Shown here in pieces: positions 1 through 8,735 of a DNA stretch of 64,000 nt. The first letter of the stretch is position 1. Each line of letters starts with the position of its first letter. The stretch spans positions 1,836,467 to 1,900,466 of the forward strand of contig NZ_LMFJ01000001.1 in NCBI RefSeq assembly GCF_001426755.1, given 5' to 3'. The notes below the pieces were generated by a model. It saw only the letters and a list, made by a program, of their open reading frames with translations, made no database searches and was not told the origin of the DNA. The translations under genes and the position numbers were made by a program. This DNA is from Aeromicrobium sp. Root495. Lineage in GTDB: Bacteria; Actinomycetota; Actinomycetes; Propionibacteriales; Nocardioidaceae.

Positions 1-1110
1 GAGATCGGGCAGATCGAGCGAGGGCAGCCCGGTCAGCCCGCCGCCGTCGTCGCCCGGGGCGTCGGGCGTGAGGTCGGGAGTGTCGATCCGTGGCAGGCCG
101 GGATCGCCGAGGAGCGGAAGGTTGGGCACGCCGATCGACACCTCGGTCTGGAAGTACAGGTACGTGTTGAGGTACTCCGCGGGAACGGCCTCGTCGATGA
201 GCTTGGCGAAGCCGATCACGGTCTGGAGACCCGGGCGCAGCTCCTTCTCGACCGTGTTGAGCTCCTCGAAGATGGGTCCGGTCTGGGACAGCATCGATCG
301 CAGGTCGTCGCCGCTGCGCTCGACGACGTCGACGACCGTCGTGCCGAGGGAGTCGATGCCCTTCAGCAGTGCAGCGAGCTCGTCGGTGTTCTCCCGCAGG
401 ACCTTGGCCGCGGGACGGACGTCGCGCAGCGCGGCGACCACGACGTCCTTGCGTCGGTCGAGGACCTTGGAGACCCGGGCCAGCGCGTCGAGCGCCGCCG
501 AGATGTCGTCGTCGCTGTCGTTGAGCGACTTCGCCGTGGCCGCGAGGCGGCGCAGCGCGTCGCGGGCCGTGCCCTCACGACCGCCCAGCACGGCGTTGGC
601 CTCCTCGACGATCGTCTCGATCTGGCCGAGTCCTCCGCCGTTGACGAGCATCGAGGCCGCCGACATGGTGTCCTCGATCGTCGGGGCCACACTCGTCCGG
701 TCCCGACCCAGCACGTCGCCGTCGGACAGGGCGGCCGACGTGGTCGAGCTCTCGTCGGGCGCATCGACCTGGACGAAGAGCTCGCCGAGCGGGGTGGTGG
801 AGCGCAGCCGCGCCGTGGACCCGACCGGCAGCCTCCGGGCGCGCTCGATGTCCATCTGCACGCGAGCCGTGAAGTCCTTCACCGTGATCGACCGGACGCG
901 TCCGATCGGCACGCCGTTCATCTTGACCGCGGCGCCGTCGGCGAGGTTGAGGGCGTCGGTGAACTCGGCGGTGAGGCGGTACGCGTCGCCCTGCACACGG
1001 CTGCCGGGCAGGGGCAGGTCCTGCGCGGACGTGGAGCACCCGGCCAGCGACCCGACGGCGAGGGCGGCGGTCGACACCAGGACCGCGACGGTCAGCCTCG
1101 AGCGCCTCAC
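1..1110 (-). CDS. mceE: MceE-like lipoprotein of the Mce lipid importer (partial, runs off left edge)
   Basis: Substrate-binding Mce subunit, probably part of a periplasm-spanning hexamer that carries lipid or sterol to the YrbE permeases. The GTG start overlaps the upstream mceD stop (GTGA). A hydrophobic signal ends in a lipobox (SLAGC near residue 25), so the mature protein should be a lipoprotein. An MCE domain follows (residues about 35-115), with GVPIGRV matching the usual G-x-x-x-G-x-V turn. Next come long helices with regularly spaced leucines. The C-terminus lies outside the window; the visible end is Pro/Asp/Gly-rich, as in Mce tails. It is co-transcribed with the genes to its right. 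Family assignment is firm; the letter E rests on order and lipobox, and the lipid transported cannot be told from sequence. Confidence 0.88.
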   Translation of the reverse strand, partial: MRRSRLTVAVLVSTAALAVGSLAGCSTSAQDLPLPGSRVQGDAYRLTAEFTDALNLADGAAVKMNGVPIGRVRSITVKDFTARVQMDIERARRLPVGSTARLRSTTPLGELFVQVDAPDESSTTSAALSDGDVLGRDRTSVAPTIEDTMSAASMLVNGGGLGQIETIVEEANAVLGGREGTARDALRRLAATAKSLNDSDDDISAALDALARVSKVLDRRKDVVVAALRDVRPAAKVLRENTDELAALLKGIDSLGTTVVDVVERSGDDLRSMLSQTGPIFEELNTVEKELRPGLQTVIGFAKLIDEAVPAEYLNTYLYFQTEVSIGVPNLPLLGDPGLPRIDTPDLTPDAPGDDGGGLTGLPSLDLPDL

Positions 1111-2210
1111 TGGTCCCTCACTCCCGCCAGGGTGCTCAGCAGGTCCCACACCGGCAGGTCGGCCAGGTCGGCGCACGCCTCCACCTTGACCGCCTCGCAC
1201 AGCTGCAGGGCGGCCTCCTTGCCGGGGACGAGCGAGATGGGCCGCGTGCGGAACGCCAGACGGTCGTTCTCGTCGATCGCCCGCACGAGGTTCTGCAGCA
1301 TGAGCGGTCCGTGGTCGAGCAGCCCCTCGAGCTGCTGCTGGTGGTCGTTGAGCTCGGTGGCGAGCGACACGAAGTCCTTCAGCTGGCCGTCGACCCGGCC
1401 CTGGTGCTTGCTCACGAAGGCGGCCACCTCCTTCACCATGGCGGCGAGCGCGTCGAACGTGGCTCCCACCGCCTCCTTCTGGTCGTCGAGCATCGTCGTG
1501 GCCGACGCCACCTGCTGGGTGAAGCGTCGGACGAGGGCGTCGTGCTCCGCGAGCGTCGTGGTGAGCGTGTCGAGGTCGTCGACGGTGCCCTCCACCTCGC
1601 CCAGGTTGTCGTCCACGGTGCCCAGCACCGTGGCCAGGTCCGAGAGACCGTCGCGCATCGACGCGCCGTTGCCGTCGAGCGTCCTGGCTGTGGCCGCGAG
1701 GAGACGGCCGAGCGGACCCTCGCCCCGCTTGCCTCCCGCGTCGGCCGAGCCGGCGAGGGCGTCCGAGACCTGGCGCAGCGACGCGAGCAGCCCGTCGAAC
1801 TCGACGGGGGTCGCGGTCTTCTCCAGCGGGAGGACGGCGCCGTCGGCGAGCTGCTCACCACCGTCGTACACGGGGGTCAGCTCGACGTAGCGGTCGGTGG
1901 CGACGGACCGCGAGACCACGGCGGCGCCGACGTCGGCGGGAAGCTTCACGTCGGGGTCGTCGACGCGCAGGCTGACCCGCACGTGGTTGCCGGACGGCGT
2001 GATGTCGGTGACCTCCCCCACGCGGACGCCGAGCACCCCGACGTCGTTGCCCTCGAAGAGCCCGGCAGCGTCCTTGAGCTCGACCGTCAGGGTGCGGGCG
2101 TCCCCTCCCGCGAGGGGCCCGACGCCGCACCCCGCGACGCCGGAGGCCACGGCGATGGCAGCGGCGAGGGCCACGGCCAGTCGGCGTCCCACCGTCACGC
2201 GCCGGCTCAT
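1107..2210 (-). CDS. mceD: Mce family protein, fourth in operon, with its own lipobox
   Basis: 367-aa Mce subunit. ATG overlaps the mceC stop (ATGA). A signal peptide of about 28 residues ends in GVAGC, a good lipobox. The MCE domain covers roughly residues 38-115 (GNDVGVLGVRVGEV), followed by a long helical region of about 200 residues rich in Asp, Leu and Thr, which in this family forms the coiled tunnel. In well-known mce operons the fifth gene encodes the lipoprotein and the fourth usually does not; here both the fourth and fifth carry a lipobox. It acts with the other Mce proteins at the outer face of the membrane. Family certain, substrate unknown. Confidence 0.9.
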   Translation of the reverse strand: MSRRVTVGRRLAVALAAAIAVASGVAGCGVGPLAGGDARTLTVELKDAAGLFEGNDVGVLGVRVGEVTDITPSGNHVRVSLRVDDPDVKLPADVGAAVVSRSVATDRYVELTPVYDGGEQLADGAVLPLEKTATPVEFDGLLASLRQVSDALAGSADAGGKRGEGPLGRLLAATARTLDGNGASMRDGLSDLATVLGTVDDNLGEVEGTVDDLDTLTTTLAEHDALVRRFTQQVASATTMLDDQKEAVGATFDALAAMVKEVAAFVSKHQGRVDGQLKDFVSLATELNDHQQQLEGLLDHGPLMLQNLVRAIDENDRLAFRTRPISLVPGKEAALQLCEAVKVEACADLADLPVWDLLSTLAGVRDQ

Positions 2211-3175
2211 CGGGCGCACCCGGGCTTCACGGTGCACGTCACGTTGTCGTTGATGGCGACGGGCACGAAGAGGTCGAGCCACGGTCCGTTGCCGCTCGCG
2301 TTGGCGACGTAGCGGCTCATGGTGGAGAGGCCGTCGAGCGCCGAGGTGACGTCCGTCTTGGACTTCTCGAGCGAGTCCAGGGCGGTGGTGAGGTTCTTCA
2401 TGAGCGGGTCGATGTCGGTGGCGGTGTCCCGGAGGATGCCCGAGACCTGGACCGCGAGCCGGCGGCTGTCGGTGAGCATGGCCTCGATCGCGTCGCGCCG
2501 CTGGGTGAGCTCGGCGAGCACGAGGGTGGAGCTCCCGAGCAGGTCGATGATGCGGTCGCGGTTCTTGACCAGGCCCCCCGTGACGTCGTGCGTGGCGCGC
2601 AGGAGCGCAGCCAGCTGGTCGGACCGCTGGGCCGCCACGCGCGACAGCTGGGCCACGCCCTTGACCGCGGCTCGCGTCTCGTCGGAGGACTGGCCGAGGA
2701 CGTCGGCGACGACGTCCATGGAGCTGGCCAGCTTCTTCTCGTCGAGCTCGTCGAGCGCGCCGCTCGTGCCGTCGATCACGTCCTGCAGGTTGTACGGGAC
2801 GCTCGTGCGCGAGAGGACCACGGTGGCGTCGGGCAGCTCGCCCACGCCCTTCGGTGCGACGTCGAGAAAGTGCGTGCCGAGCAGGGTGGCCACCTTGACG
2901 GCCACCGTGGTGGAACGCCCGAGGCGGACGTCGGAGTCGAGCGTGAACCGGACGTCGACGTGACGGCCCGCGAGCCTCACGCCGGTGACCTCGCCCACCC
3001 CGACACCGGCGATCTGCACCTCCTCGCCCACGCGCAGCCCCGCAGTGTGCTCCAGCTGCGCGGTGTAGGTGGACTTGCCGAAGGACGCGACGCTGAGGAC
3101 GAGCACGACGAGACCCAGGGCCAGGAGTCCCACGAGACCGAGCAGCCCGGCGCGGCGGTTGGTGACGACCTTCAT
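2207..3175 (-). CDS. mceC: Mce family protein, third in operon
   Basis: 322-aa Mce subunit. I chose the ATG that overlaps the mceB stop (ATGA), with GGAGG seven bases upstream; a GTG two codons earlier sits directly on the ribosome site and is less likely. One N-terminal membrane anchor (about residues 8-30) is followed by an MCE domain (about 35-110, including VQIAGVGVGEV) and a helical domain of about 180 residues. The C-terminus contains a Cys pair (TCTVKPGC). Part of the co-transcribed yrbEA-yrbEB-mceA-E set. No key element is missing. Confidence 0.92.
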   Translation of the reverse strand: MKVVTNRRAGLLGLVGLLALGLVVLVLSVASFGKSTYTAQLEHTAGLRVGEEVQIAGVGVGEVTGVRLAGRHVDVRFTLDSDVRLGRSTTVAVKVATLLGTHFLDVAPKGVGELPDATVVLSRTSVPYNLQDVIDGTSGALDELDEKKLASSMDVVADVLGQSSDETRAAVKGVAQLSRVAAQRSDQLAALLRATHDVTGGLVKNRDRIIDLLGSSTLVLAELTQRRDAIEAMLTDSRRLAVQVSGILRDTATDIDPLMKNLTTALDSLEKSKTDVTSALDGLSTMSRYVANASGNGPWLDLFVPVAINDNVTCTVKPGCAR

Positions 3176-4221
3176 CGGCACACCTCCGAGTAGGGGCCGT
3201 TGGTGGGGCCGACGTTGATGAGCTGCGAGCCGACCTCGATGCCGAGGTTGCAGATGTACATGTTGAGCCAGGTGCCGTACGACATGGGCCGCGCGAAGGC
3301 ACCGGTGGCCACCGGCACGGCCTCGAACATCGCGGTGAGGAGGTCGCTGTTGCGCGCGAACATCCCGGTGGTCCGGCGCAGGGCCTTCACGGTGCGCGCG
3401 ACGTCGGGCCGCGTCTGCTCCACGAGGTCCGCCGTCGCCCTGGACAGCTCCGAGACGCCGTCGATGGACCCACCGATCGTCTTTCGCTCGTCGGCGAGTC
3501 CCTTCATGAGGGCTCGGAGCTCTCCGACGGTGGCCGTGAAGTCGTCCTCACGGTCGGCGAGCGTGGTGAGGACCGGGGTCAGGTGGTCGAGCACCTCACC
3601 GATCACCTCGTCCTTGCCCGCCAGGCTGCTGGTGAGCTCGGCGGTCTCGGCCATGAGGGACTCGACCGTGCCGCCCTCGCCCTGGAGCACCTTGACCAAC
3701 GAGGTGGAGAGCTGGTTGACCTGGTCGGGCTTGAGCGTGGCGAACAGCGGCTCGAAGCCGTTGAGCAGTGCCGTGAGGTCGAACCCGGGGCTCGTCCGCG
3801 ACGCCGGGACGAGGGAGTTCGAGGCCAGACGGGTGCCGCGCTCACGGCCCGGGGTCAGCGCGAGGTACCGCTGACCCAGGAGGTTCTGGTAGCGCACGAC
3901 CATGCCGGTGGTGTCCGTGAGCGGCTGAGCCTGCCCCACCACGAAGGTGACCCGGGCGCGCGTGTCGTCGACGAGCTCGATCTTCTCGACGCGCCCCACG
4001 CGCACGCCTGCGGCGCGGACGTCGTCGCCGGCACGCAGCCCCGCCACGGTGGTGAAGTCGGCCCGGTACGTGGTCTGTCCACCCGGGGTGGAGTTGGTCA
4101 TGGTGTTGTAGAGCACCACGAGCACGAGCAGGCAGGCCACCGAGAACGCGACGAGCTTGACCGCCGTGATCTGCAGCGCGTACTGCCGGGACAGACCCCG
4201 GTTCGACGACGCCGGACTCAT
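3172..4221 (-). CDS. mceB: Mce family protein, second in operon
   Basis: 349-aa Mce subunit. ATG overlaps the mceA stop (ATGA). A membrane anchor lies at about residues 20-42, then the MCE domain (about 50-125, with VRAAGVRVGRV), then helices and a C-terminal segment with several Cys (YICNLGIE, YSEVCR) typical of MceB/MceC tails. It should assemble with the other five Mce chains into the transport tunnel. Regulation should follow the operon promoter in front of yrbEA. The lipid substrate is not deducible. Confidence 0.92.
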   Translation of the reverse strand: MSPASSNRGLSRQYALQITAVKLVAFSVACLLVLVVLYNTMTNSTPGGQTTYRADFTTVAGLRAGDDVRAAGVRVGRVEKIELVDDTRARVTFVVGQAQPLTDTTGMVVRYQNLLGQRYLALTPGRERGTRLASNSLVPASRTSPGFDLTALLNGFEPLFATLKPDQVNQLSTSLVKVLQGEGGTVESLMAETAELTSSLAGKDEVIGEVLDHLTPVLTTLADREDDFTATVGELRALMKGLADERKTIGGSIDGVSELSRATADLVEQTRPDVARTVKALRRTTGMFARNSDLLTAMFEAVPVATGAFARPMSYGTWLNMYICNLGIEVGSQLINVGPTNGPYSEVCR

Positions 4222-5441
4222 CGCGACCCCTTCTCGAGGAAGGGCCGGGCCAGGAGCTCGCCCACGCCGTTGGACCCGCCGTCGCGCGCTGACTCGAGGT
4301 CGTCGAGGACGCTCCGCAGCTCGGCGACGAGCGCGGCGTCCCCGGCCGCCTCGGCGCGCGGGGCGGCTCCGGTTCCCGCCGGCGCGCCGGCGCCGCAGTT
4401 GGGACCGGCCGCGGAGCCGTAGCGGGGGCAGTCCGCAGCCGTGTACGGCGCGTCGTCGCCGGTCTTGATGAACACGTTCGTGGACATGTAGGAGCCGTCG
4501 TCGAACGTGGTGGCCTGCTTGGCCGCGAACCGCGTGAAGGCCAGGAGGCTCGCCGGGAAGCCCTTGCGCTCCTCGAACATCGTGTTCACCACGAAGGCTG
4601 ACTGGTCGACGGCCTTCACGAAGGGCTCCTGCAGGGTGGTGGCGGCGGCCCCGGCCTCCCCCACGAGGTCGGCGCTGCCACCGATGAGTCGCGTCAGCTG
4701 CTGGCGTTCCGCCGTGATGGTGCGGGCGGTCACCAGCGCGTCCTTCGTGGCGTCGAGGAGGTCGGGCGCGACGTCGGCGAGGGTGTCGAGGTTGCGCGCC
4801 AGGAGTCGCAGGTCCTCGCGCACCAGCGGCAGGCGCGGCTGGAGCCGGGCCAGGTAGGAGTCGACGGCCTCGAGGGTGGAGCCGAGCTGCTCTCCTCGTC
4901 CGTCGAGCGCCTGCGCCAGAGCACCGAGCGTGGTGGAGAGCTCGGCCGGCCGGACGGAGGTGAGGAGCCGGTCGGTGCTGTCGAGGGCGTCCTGCAGCTC
5001 GACCGTCCGGGACGTGGTGTCCTGGGCGATGACCTGTCCGGCCCGCAGCGTGCCCGCGCCGTCGGCGCCCGTGCGGACCAGGTCGACGTAGGTGGTGCCG
5101 AAGACGGAGGCGGGCAGGACCCGGGCGCGCAGCGATCCACTGATGGCGTCGGCCTGGTCGCTCTTCACCCGTAGGTCGAGCCGGACTCCGCCGTCGGCCG
5201 CGCCGATCCGGGCCACCCGGCCCACCACGTTGCCGTCGACCTTGACGTCGGACCCGGGGACGAGCGCGCCGCCGACGTCGTCGAGCTGGGCGTGGACGGT
5301 GACGTCGTCGGAGAACGCGCCCCGCCCCGTGGCCACGAGCAGGGCGCCACCAAGCGCGAGCACGAGGAGCAGCACGATGCCGCGGCGGACGAGGACACCG
5401 CGCGACGCGAGGTCGCGGTCGATGAGGGAGGCGTCGATCAC
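4218..5441 (-). CDS. mceA: Mce family protein, first Mce gene of operon
   Basis: 407-aa Mce subunit. I place the start at a GTG four bases after the yrbEB stop, preceded by GGGGTGA; an in-frame ATG 36 bases further upstream lies inside yrbEB. The N-terminus has a charged stretch then a membrane anchor (about residues 15-38). The MCE domain spans about 45-125 (VKVDGNVVGRV) and the helical region about 130-330. The tail is Gly/Ala/Pro-rich and contains Cys residues, then a charged end. Order yrbEA, yrbEB, mceA and onward is the standard mce arrangement. Confidence 0.9.
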   Translation of the reverse strand: MIDASLIDRDLASRGVLVRRGIVLLLVLALGGALLVATGRGAFSDDVTVHAQLDDVGGALVPGSDVKVDGNVVGRVARIGAADGGVRLDLRVKSDQADAISGSLRARVLPASVFGTTYVDLVRTGADGAGTLRAGQVIAQDTTSRTVELQDALDSTDRLLTSVRPAELSTTLGALAQALDGRGEQLGSTLEAVDSYLARLQPRLPLVREDLRLLARNLDTLADVAPDLLDATKDALVTARTITAERQQLTRLIGGSADLVGEAGAAATTLQEPFVKAVDQSAFVVNTMFEERKGFPASLLAFTRFAAKQATTFDDGSYMSTNVFIKTGDDAPYTAADCPRYGSAAGPNCGAGAPAGTGAAPRAEAAGDAALVAELRSVLDDLESARDGGSNGVGELLARPFLEKGSR

Positions 5442-5445
5442 GTGG

Positions 5446-6282
5446 TCACCCCGAGATCCTGACGCCGGGATCGGCACCCCAGAAGAGCAGCGTCATGACC
5501 ATGTCGAGCAGGACGACCACGACGATGCTGGCCCGGATCGCCCGCCCCGTGGCCTCGCCCACGCCCTGCGCGCCGCCGGAGGCCGTGAAGCCGAACCAGC
5601 AGTGGATGAGGGTGACGGCCGCGGCGAAGACGAGGATCTTGACGACGGACAGCAGGATGTCGCCGAGGGAGATGAAGGTCGAGAAGTAGTGCAGGTACGT
5701 GCCGTCGGGCTGTCCGAAGATGAACGTGACGGAGAGCTGCGTCGCGAGGTAGGAGCCGGCCAGGCCGATCAAGTACAGCGGCAGGATCGCGAGCATGGAG
5801 GCGATGAGACGCGTGGTGACGAGGTAGTGCAGCGGCGTGACCGACATGACGCTCAGGGCGTCGACCTCCTCGTGGACCCGCATGGAGCCCAGCTGGGCCG
5901 TGAAGCGGCAGCCGACCTGCGCTGCCAGGGCGAGTGCGGCGATGAGCGGTGCGAGCTCGCGCGTGTTCACGACCGCCGAGACGAACCCGGTGAGCGGCGA
6001 GAGACCGATGGCCTCGAGGCCGTTGAAGCCCTCGATGCCGAGGGACGTGCCGGCCGAGAGGGACAGCAGGATCATGACGCCGATGGTCCCGCCGCCCACG
6101 AGCAGGGCCCCGGTGCCCCAGCTGATGTCGGAGAGGATGCGGAAGGTCTCGAGGCGGTAGTCGCGCAGGGTGCGAGGGATCCCGGTGACCACGCGACGGA
6201 CGAACGTGGCCTGCGCGCCGACGAGCGCCAGACCGTTCGAGACGGCCTCGGACAGACGCGTCACCGGGCTGACGGTGCTCAT
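5446..6282 (-). CDS. yrbEB: YrbE/MlaE-type permease of Mce transporter (second permease)
   Basis: 278-aa integral membrane permease. ATG overlaps the yrbEA stop (ATGA). It has five to six hydrophobic segments and the conserved cytoplasmic loop near residues 130-150 (MRVHEEVDALSVM), the family's E-E-D-A-x-x-V/M coupling motif. It pairs with YrbEA in the inner membrane, where an ATPase of the MceG/MlaF type, not encoded in this window, should power lipid movement through the Mce tunnel. Length and motifs are ordinary for the family. Confidence 0.93.
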   Translation of the reverse strand: MSTVSPVTRLSEAVSNGLALVGAQATFVRRVVTGIPRTLRDYRLETFRILSDISWGTGALLVGGGTIGVMILLSLSAGTSLGIEGFNGLEAIGLSPLTGFVSAVVNTRELAPLIAALALAAQVGCRFTAQLGSMRVHEEVDALSVMSVTPLHYLVTTRLIASMLAILPLYLIGLAGSYLATQLSVTFIFGQPDGTYLHYFSTFISLGDILLSVVKILVFAAAVTLIHCWFGFTASGGAQGVGEATGRAIRASIVVVVLLDMVMTLLFWGADPGVRISG

Positions 6283-7100
6283 GCGATCCTCTGCGGCACG
6301 AGCATGACGTAGGTCTGGGTGATGGCGACGTTGACGACGGCCAGCGCGATGACGCTCAGGACGACGCTCGCGTTGACGGCGTCGGCCACACCCTTCGGAC
6401 CGCCTCGCGCAGCCAGCCCCTTCTGGCAGGCGACGATCGTGGCGATGAAGCCGAAGATGGCCGCCTTGGCCTCGGCCAGCAGCAGGTCGGTGGGCTGCGC
6501 GAAGGAGATGAACGAGCCGAGGTACGCCCCCGAGCTGACCTTGCCCGTCCCGACGTTGAGGGCATAGCCCGTGAGCATGGCCGTGACGGCGACGACCACG
6601 TTGAGCAGGAGGCCCACCGAGACGGCTGCGGCCATGCGGGGAGCCACGAGGCGCTGCACCGGGTTGAGGCCCATGACCTTCATGGCGTCGACCTCCTCGC
6701 GCACCGTCTGGGAACCCATCTGCGCGCACAGGGCCGATCCCACGGCTCCTGCCATGAGCAGCGACGTGACGAGCGGAGCACCTTGGCGGAGCACGCCGAT
6801 CCCGTTGACGGCCCCGGTGAACGACACCGCGCCGATCTGCTGGGCCACGGCGCCGACCTGGATGGCCACGATGACGCCGAACGGGATGGCCACGAGCACG
6901 GTGGGCAGGAAGGCGACGCGCACCATGAACCAGGCCTGCTCGATGTACTCGCGCCAGGAGAAGCGACTTCTGACCACGTCGGTGACAGCGAACCGCAGCG
7001 ACCCGGCACCGATGAGGATCATCTCGCCGAAGGTGTCGAGCGCCTCGTCGGCCTTGGAGCGCGCGGACGACGCCATGCGCCACGGCGAGATCGTCGTCAT
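6279..7100 (-). CDS. yrbEA: YrbE/MlaE-type permease of Mce transporter (first permease)
   Basis: 273-aa MlaE-family permease, first gene of the mce operon. The ATG is preceded by GGGAG at proper spacing. It has about five membrane segments and the coupling loop VREEVDAMKVMGLNPV near residue 135. It transports lipids together with YrbEB and the Mce proteins. The promoter must lie in the 93 bases shared with the divergent TetR gene, where a palindrome (7127-7144) is a good operator, so repression by that TetR is likely. Confidence 0.93.
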   Translation of the reverse strand: MTTISPWRMASSARSKADEALDTFGEMILIGAGSLRFAVTDVVRSRFSWREYIEQAWFMVRVAFLPTVLVAIPFGVIVAIQVGAVAQQIGAVSFTGAVNGIGVLRQGAPLVTSLLMAGAVGSALCAQMGSQTVREEVDAMKVMGLNPVQRLVAPRMAAAVSVGLLLNVVVAVTAMLTGYALNVGTGKVSSGAYLGSFISFAQPTDLLLAEAKAAIFGFIATIVACQKGLAARGGPKGVADAVNASVVLSVIALAVVNVAITQTYVMLVPQRIA

Positions 7101-7126
7101 GCTGCTCCCTGGGTCGTGGCCAGAAT

Positions 7127-7144
7127 TCCTACCACCCGGTAGGA
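7127..7144. promoter_or_regulatory. Putative TetR operator between yrbEA and tetR
   Basis: Inverted repeat TCCTACC-ACCC-GGTAGGA: 7-bp arms and a 4-base gap, 26 bases upstream of yrbEA and 49 bases upstream of the tetR start. Its placement between divergent genes fits an operator controlling both. Binding by the adjacent regulator is inferred. Confidence 0.55.
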
Positions 7145-7193
7145 TCTGATCCGGACGAACGTACGAAACTTCCCTGCCGATGTCAACGAGGAG

Positions 7194-7880
7194 GTGTGGC
7201 TTACGTCACGCATCGATCCGCTGCACGCCGGCGGCGCCGAGGGAACCGGCCGCCCCCGGGCAGCCCACCTCGGCCCCGAGGCCCGCCGCCCCCTCGTGCT
7301 CGACGCCGCGCTCCAGGTGTGGAACGACCTCGGGGCCGCGGGCGTGACCATGGCCGCCGTCGCGGAGCAGGCCCAGGTGAGCAAGCCCGTGCTCTACGAG
7401 TGCTTCGAGAGCAAGGACGCCGTGCTGCTCGCCCTGCTGGAGCGGGAGGAGCGCCGGCTGCTGCGCTCGGCGCTCGGGTCCCTGCCGGAGTCCGTCGACC
7501 CCGACGACCCGCGGCGCGACGTCGCCCGCGCCTACCGGTCCTTCTTCGACGCCGTCTCGCTCCACCCGCTCTCGTGGCGGGTCGTGTTCGACGCCCAGCA
7601 GGCCGCCACGAGCGGCGTGCCGAGCGTGGTGGGGCGCCGCTACCGTGCTGCGCGCGCCCAGGTGGTGAGCCAGGTGGCGGTGCTGCTCGAGGTGGCCGAG
7701 CTGGCGCCCTCCTTCCACGGACCGGCGGAGCTGGCCGTGGTGGCCGAGCACGCCGTCTCGCTCGCCGAGCGCAACGGCTGGGTGCTGCTGCAGGACGACC
7801 ACGACTGGCAGGCGGACACGTTGGCCGACCTCGTCGCGCGCATCCTGCTCAGCGGGCTGTCGGGCCCGACGCCCGCCTGA
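7194..7880 (+). CDS. TetR-family transcriptional regulator, divergent from mce operon
   Basis: 228-aa regulator. A TetR helix-turn-helix covers about residues 34-80 (VTMAAVAEQAQVSKPVLYECF). The C-terminal ligand domain carries a W-R-V-V-F-D segment often seen in actinobacterial fatty-acid or steroid-responsive TetR proteins. The GTG start is uncertain: GGAG abuts it with almost no spacer, and no other start codon lies before residue 34, so a leaderless message is possible. It probably represses the divergent mce operon through the palindrome at 7127-7144. The ligand is unknown. Confidence 0.85.
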   Translation: MWLTSRIDPLHAGGAEGTGRPRAAHLGPEARRPLVLDAALQVWNDLGAAGVTMAAVAEQAQVSKPVLYECFESKDAVLLALLEREERRLLRSALGSLPESVDPDDPRRDVARAYRSFFDAVSLHPLSWRVVFDAQQAATSGVPSVVGRRYRAARAQVVSQVAVLLEVAELAPSFHGPAELAVVAEHAVSLAERNGWVLLQDDHDWQADTLADLVARILLSGLSGPTPA

Positions 7881-7883
7881 GCG

Positions 7884-8735
7884 TCAGGGCCGACGCGCGG
7901 TGACGAACCGCGGGCGGTCGGCGAGATCGCGGTGGTCGCGCACGTCGAGCCAGCGCCCGGCGAAGACGGCCGGCGCGGACTCGCCCTGGGCGTCGGCGTG
8001 CTCGGCGCCCACGACGCCACCCGGCTTGAGCAGCCGCCAGGCGGCGCGCTCGAGGGCGCGCATCGCATCGAGACCGTCGTCACCCGACCAGAGCGCGAGC
8101 GCCGGGTCGTGGTCGCGGGCCTCGACGGCCACGCTCTCCCACGCGTCGAGCGGGATGTACGGCGGGTTGCACACCACGACGTCGACGGTGCCGTCGAGGT
8201 CGGCGAACGCCTCGAAGGCATCGCCGAGGCGCAGGTCGACGCCCGTGCCCAGGAGGTTGCGCTCGGCCCAGCCGTGCGCGACCTCGTCGAGCTCCACGGC
8301 GTGCACGCTGGCGTGCGGGACCTCATCGACCACGGAGAGCGCGATGGCGCCGGATCCCGTGCAGAGGTCGAGGACGACGGCGCCCCGGCCGCTCTCGCGG
8401 GCGGCGTCGATGGCCCAGCCGGCGAGAAGCTCGGTCTCCGGACGGGGCACGAAGACGCCCGTGCCCACCTCGAGGTCGACGTAGCGGAACGCCGCCTGAC
8501 CCGTGAGGTGCTGCAGCGGGAAGCGTCGGGCCCGGGCGTCGACGAGCTCGAGGTAGGCGGTGCGGTGCTCCTCCGTGGGACGGGCGCGCTGGACCAGCAG
8601 GGCGCGCGGCACCCCCGTGACGTGCGAGAGCAGCAGCTCGGCGTCGACCCGGGGCGAGGCGACCCCGGCCTCGGTGAGCGTCTGCGTGGCCGACTCCAGG
8701 AGGCGCTCGGCCAAGGAGCGGACGCGACCCGTCAC
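7884..8735 (-). CDS. prmC: Release factor glutamine methyltransferase PrmC
   Basis: 283-aa SAM-dependent enzyme that methylates the Gln of the GGQ motif in peptide release factors. Seen: helical N-terminal domain (1-85), PRPETE at 97-102, SAM-binding LDLCTGSG at 122-129, and catalytic NPPY at 190-193. The GTG start overlaps the prfA stop (GTGA), so it is translationally coupled to its own substrate gene. The prfA-prmC pair is a conserved arrangement. All hallmark residues are present. Confidence 0.96.
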   Translation of the reverse strand: MTGRVRSLAERLLESATQTLTEAGVASPRVDAELLLSHVTGVPRALLVQRARPTEEHRTAYLELVDARARRFPLQHLTGQAAFRYVDLEVGTGVFVPRPETELLAGWAIDAARESGRGAVVLDLCTGSGAIALSVVDEVPHASVHAVELDEVAHGWAERNLLGTGVDLRLGDAFEAFADLDGTVDVVVCNPPYIPLDAWESVAVEARDHDPALALWSGDDGLDAMRALERAAWRLLKPGGVVGAEHADAQGESAPAVFAGRWLDVRDHRDLADRPRFVTARRP

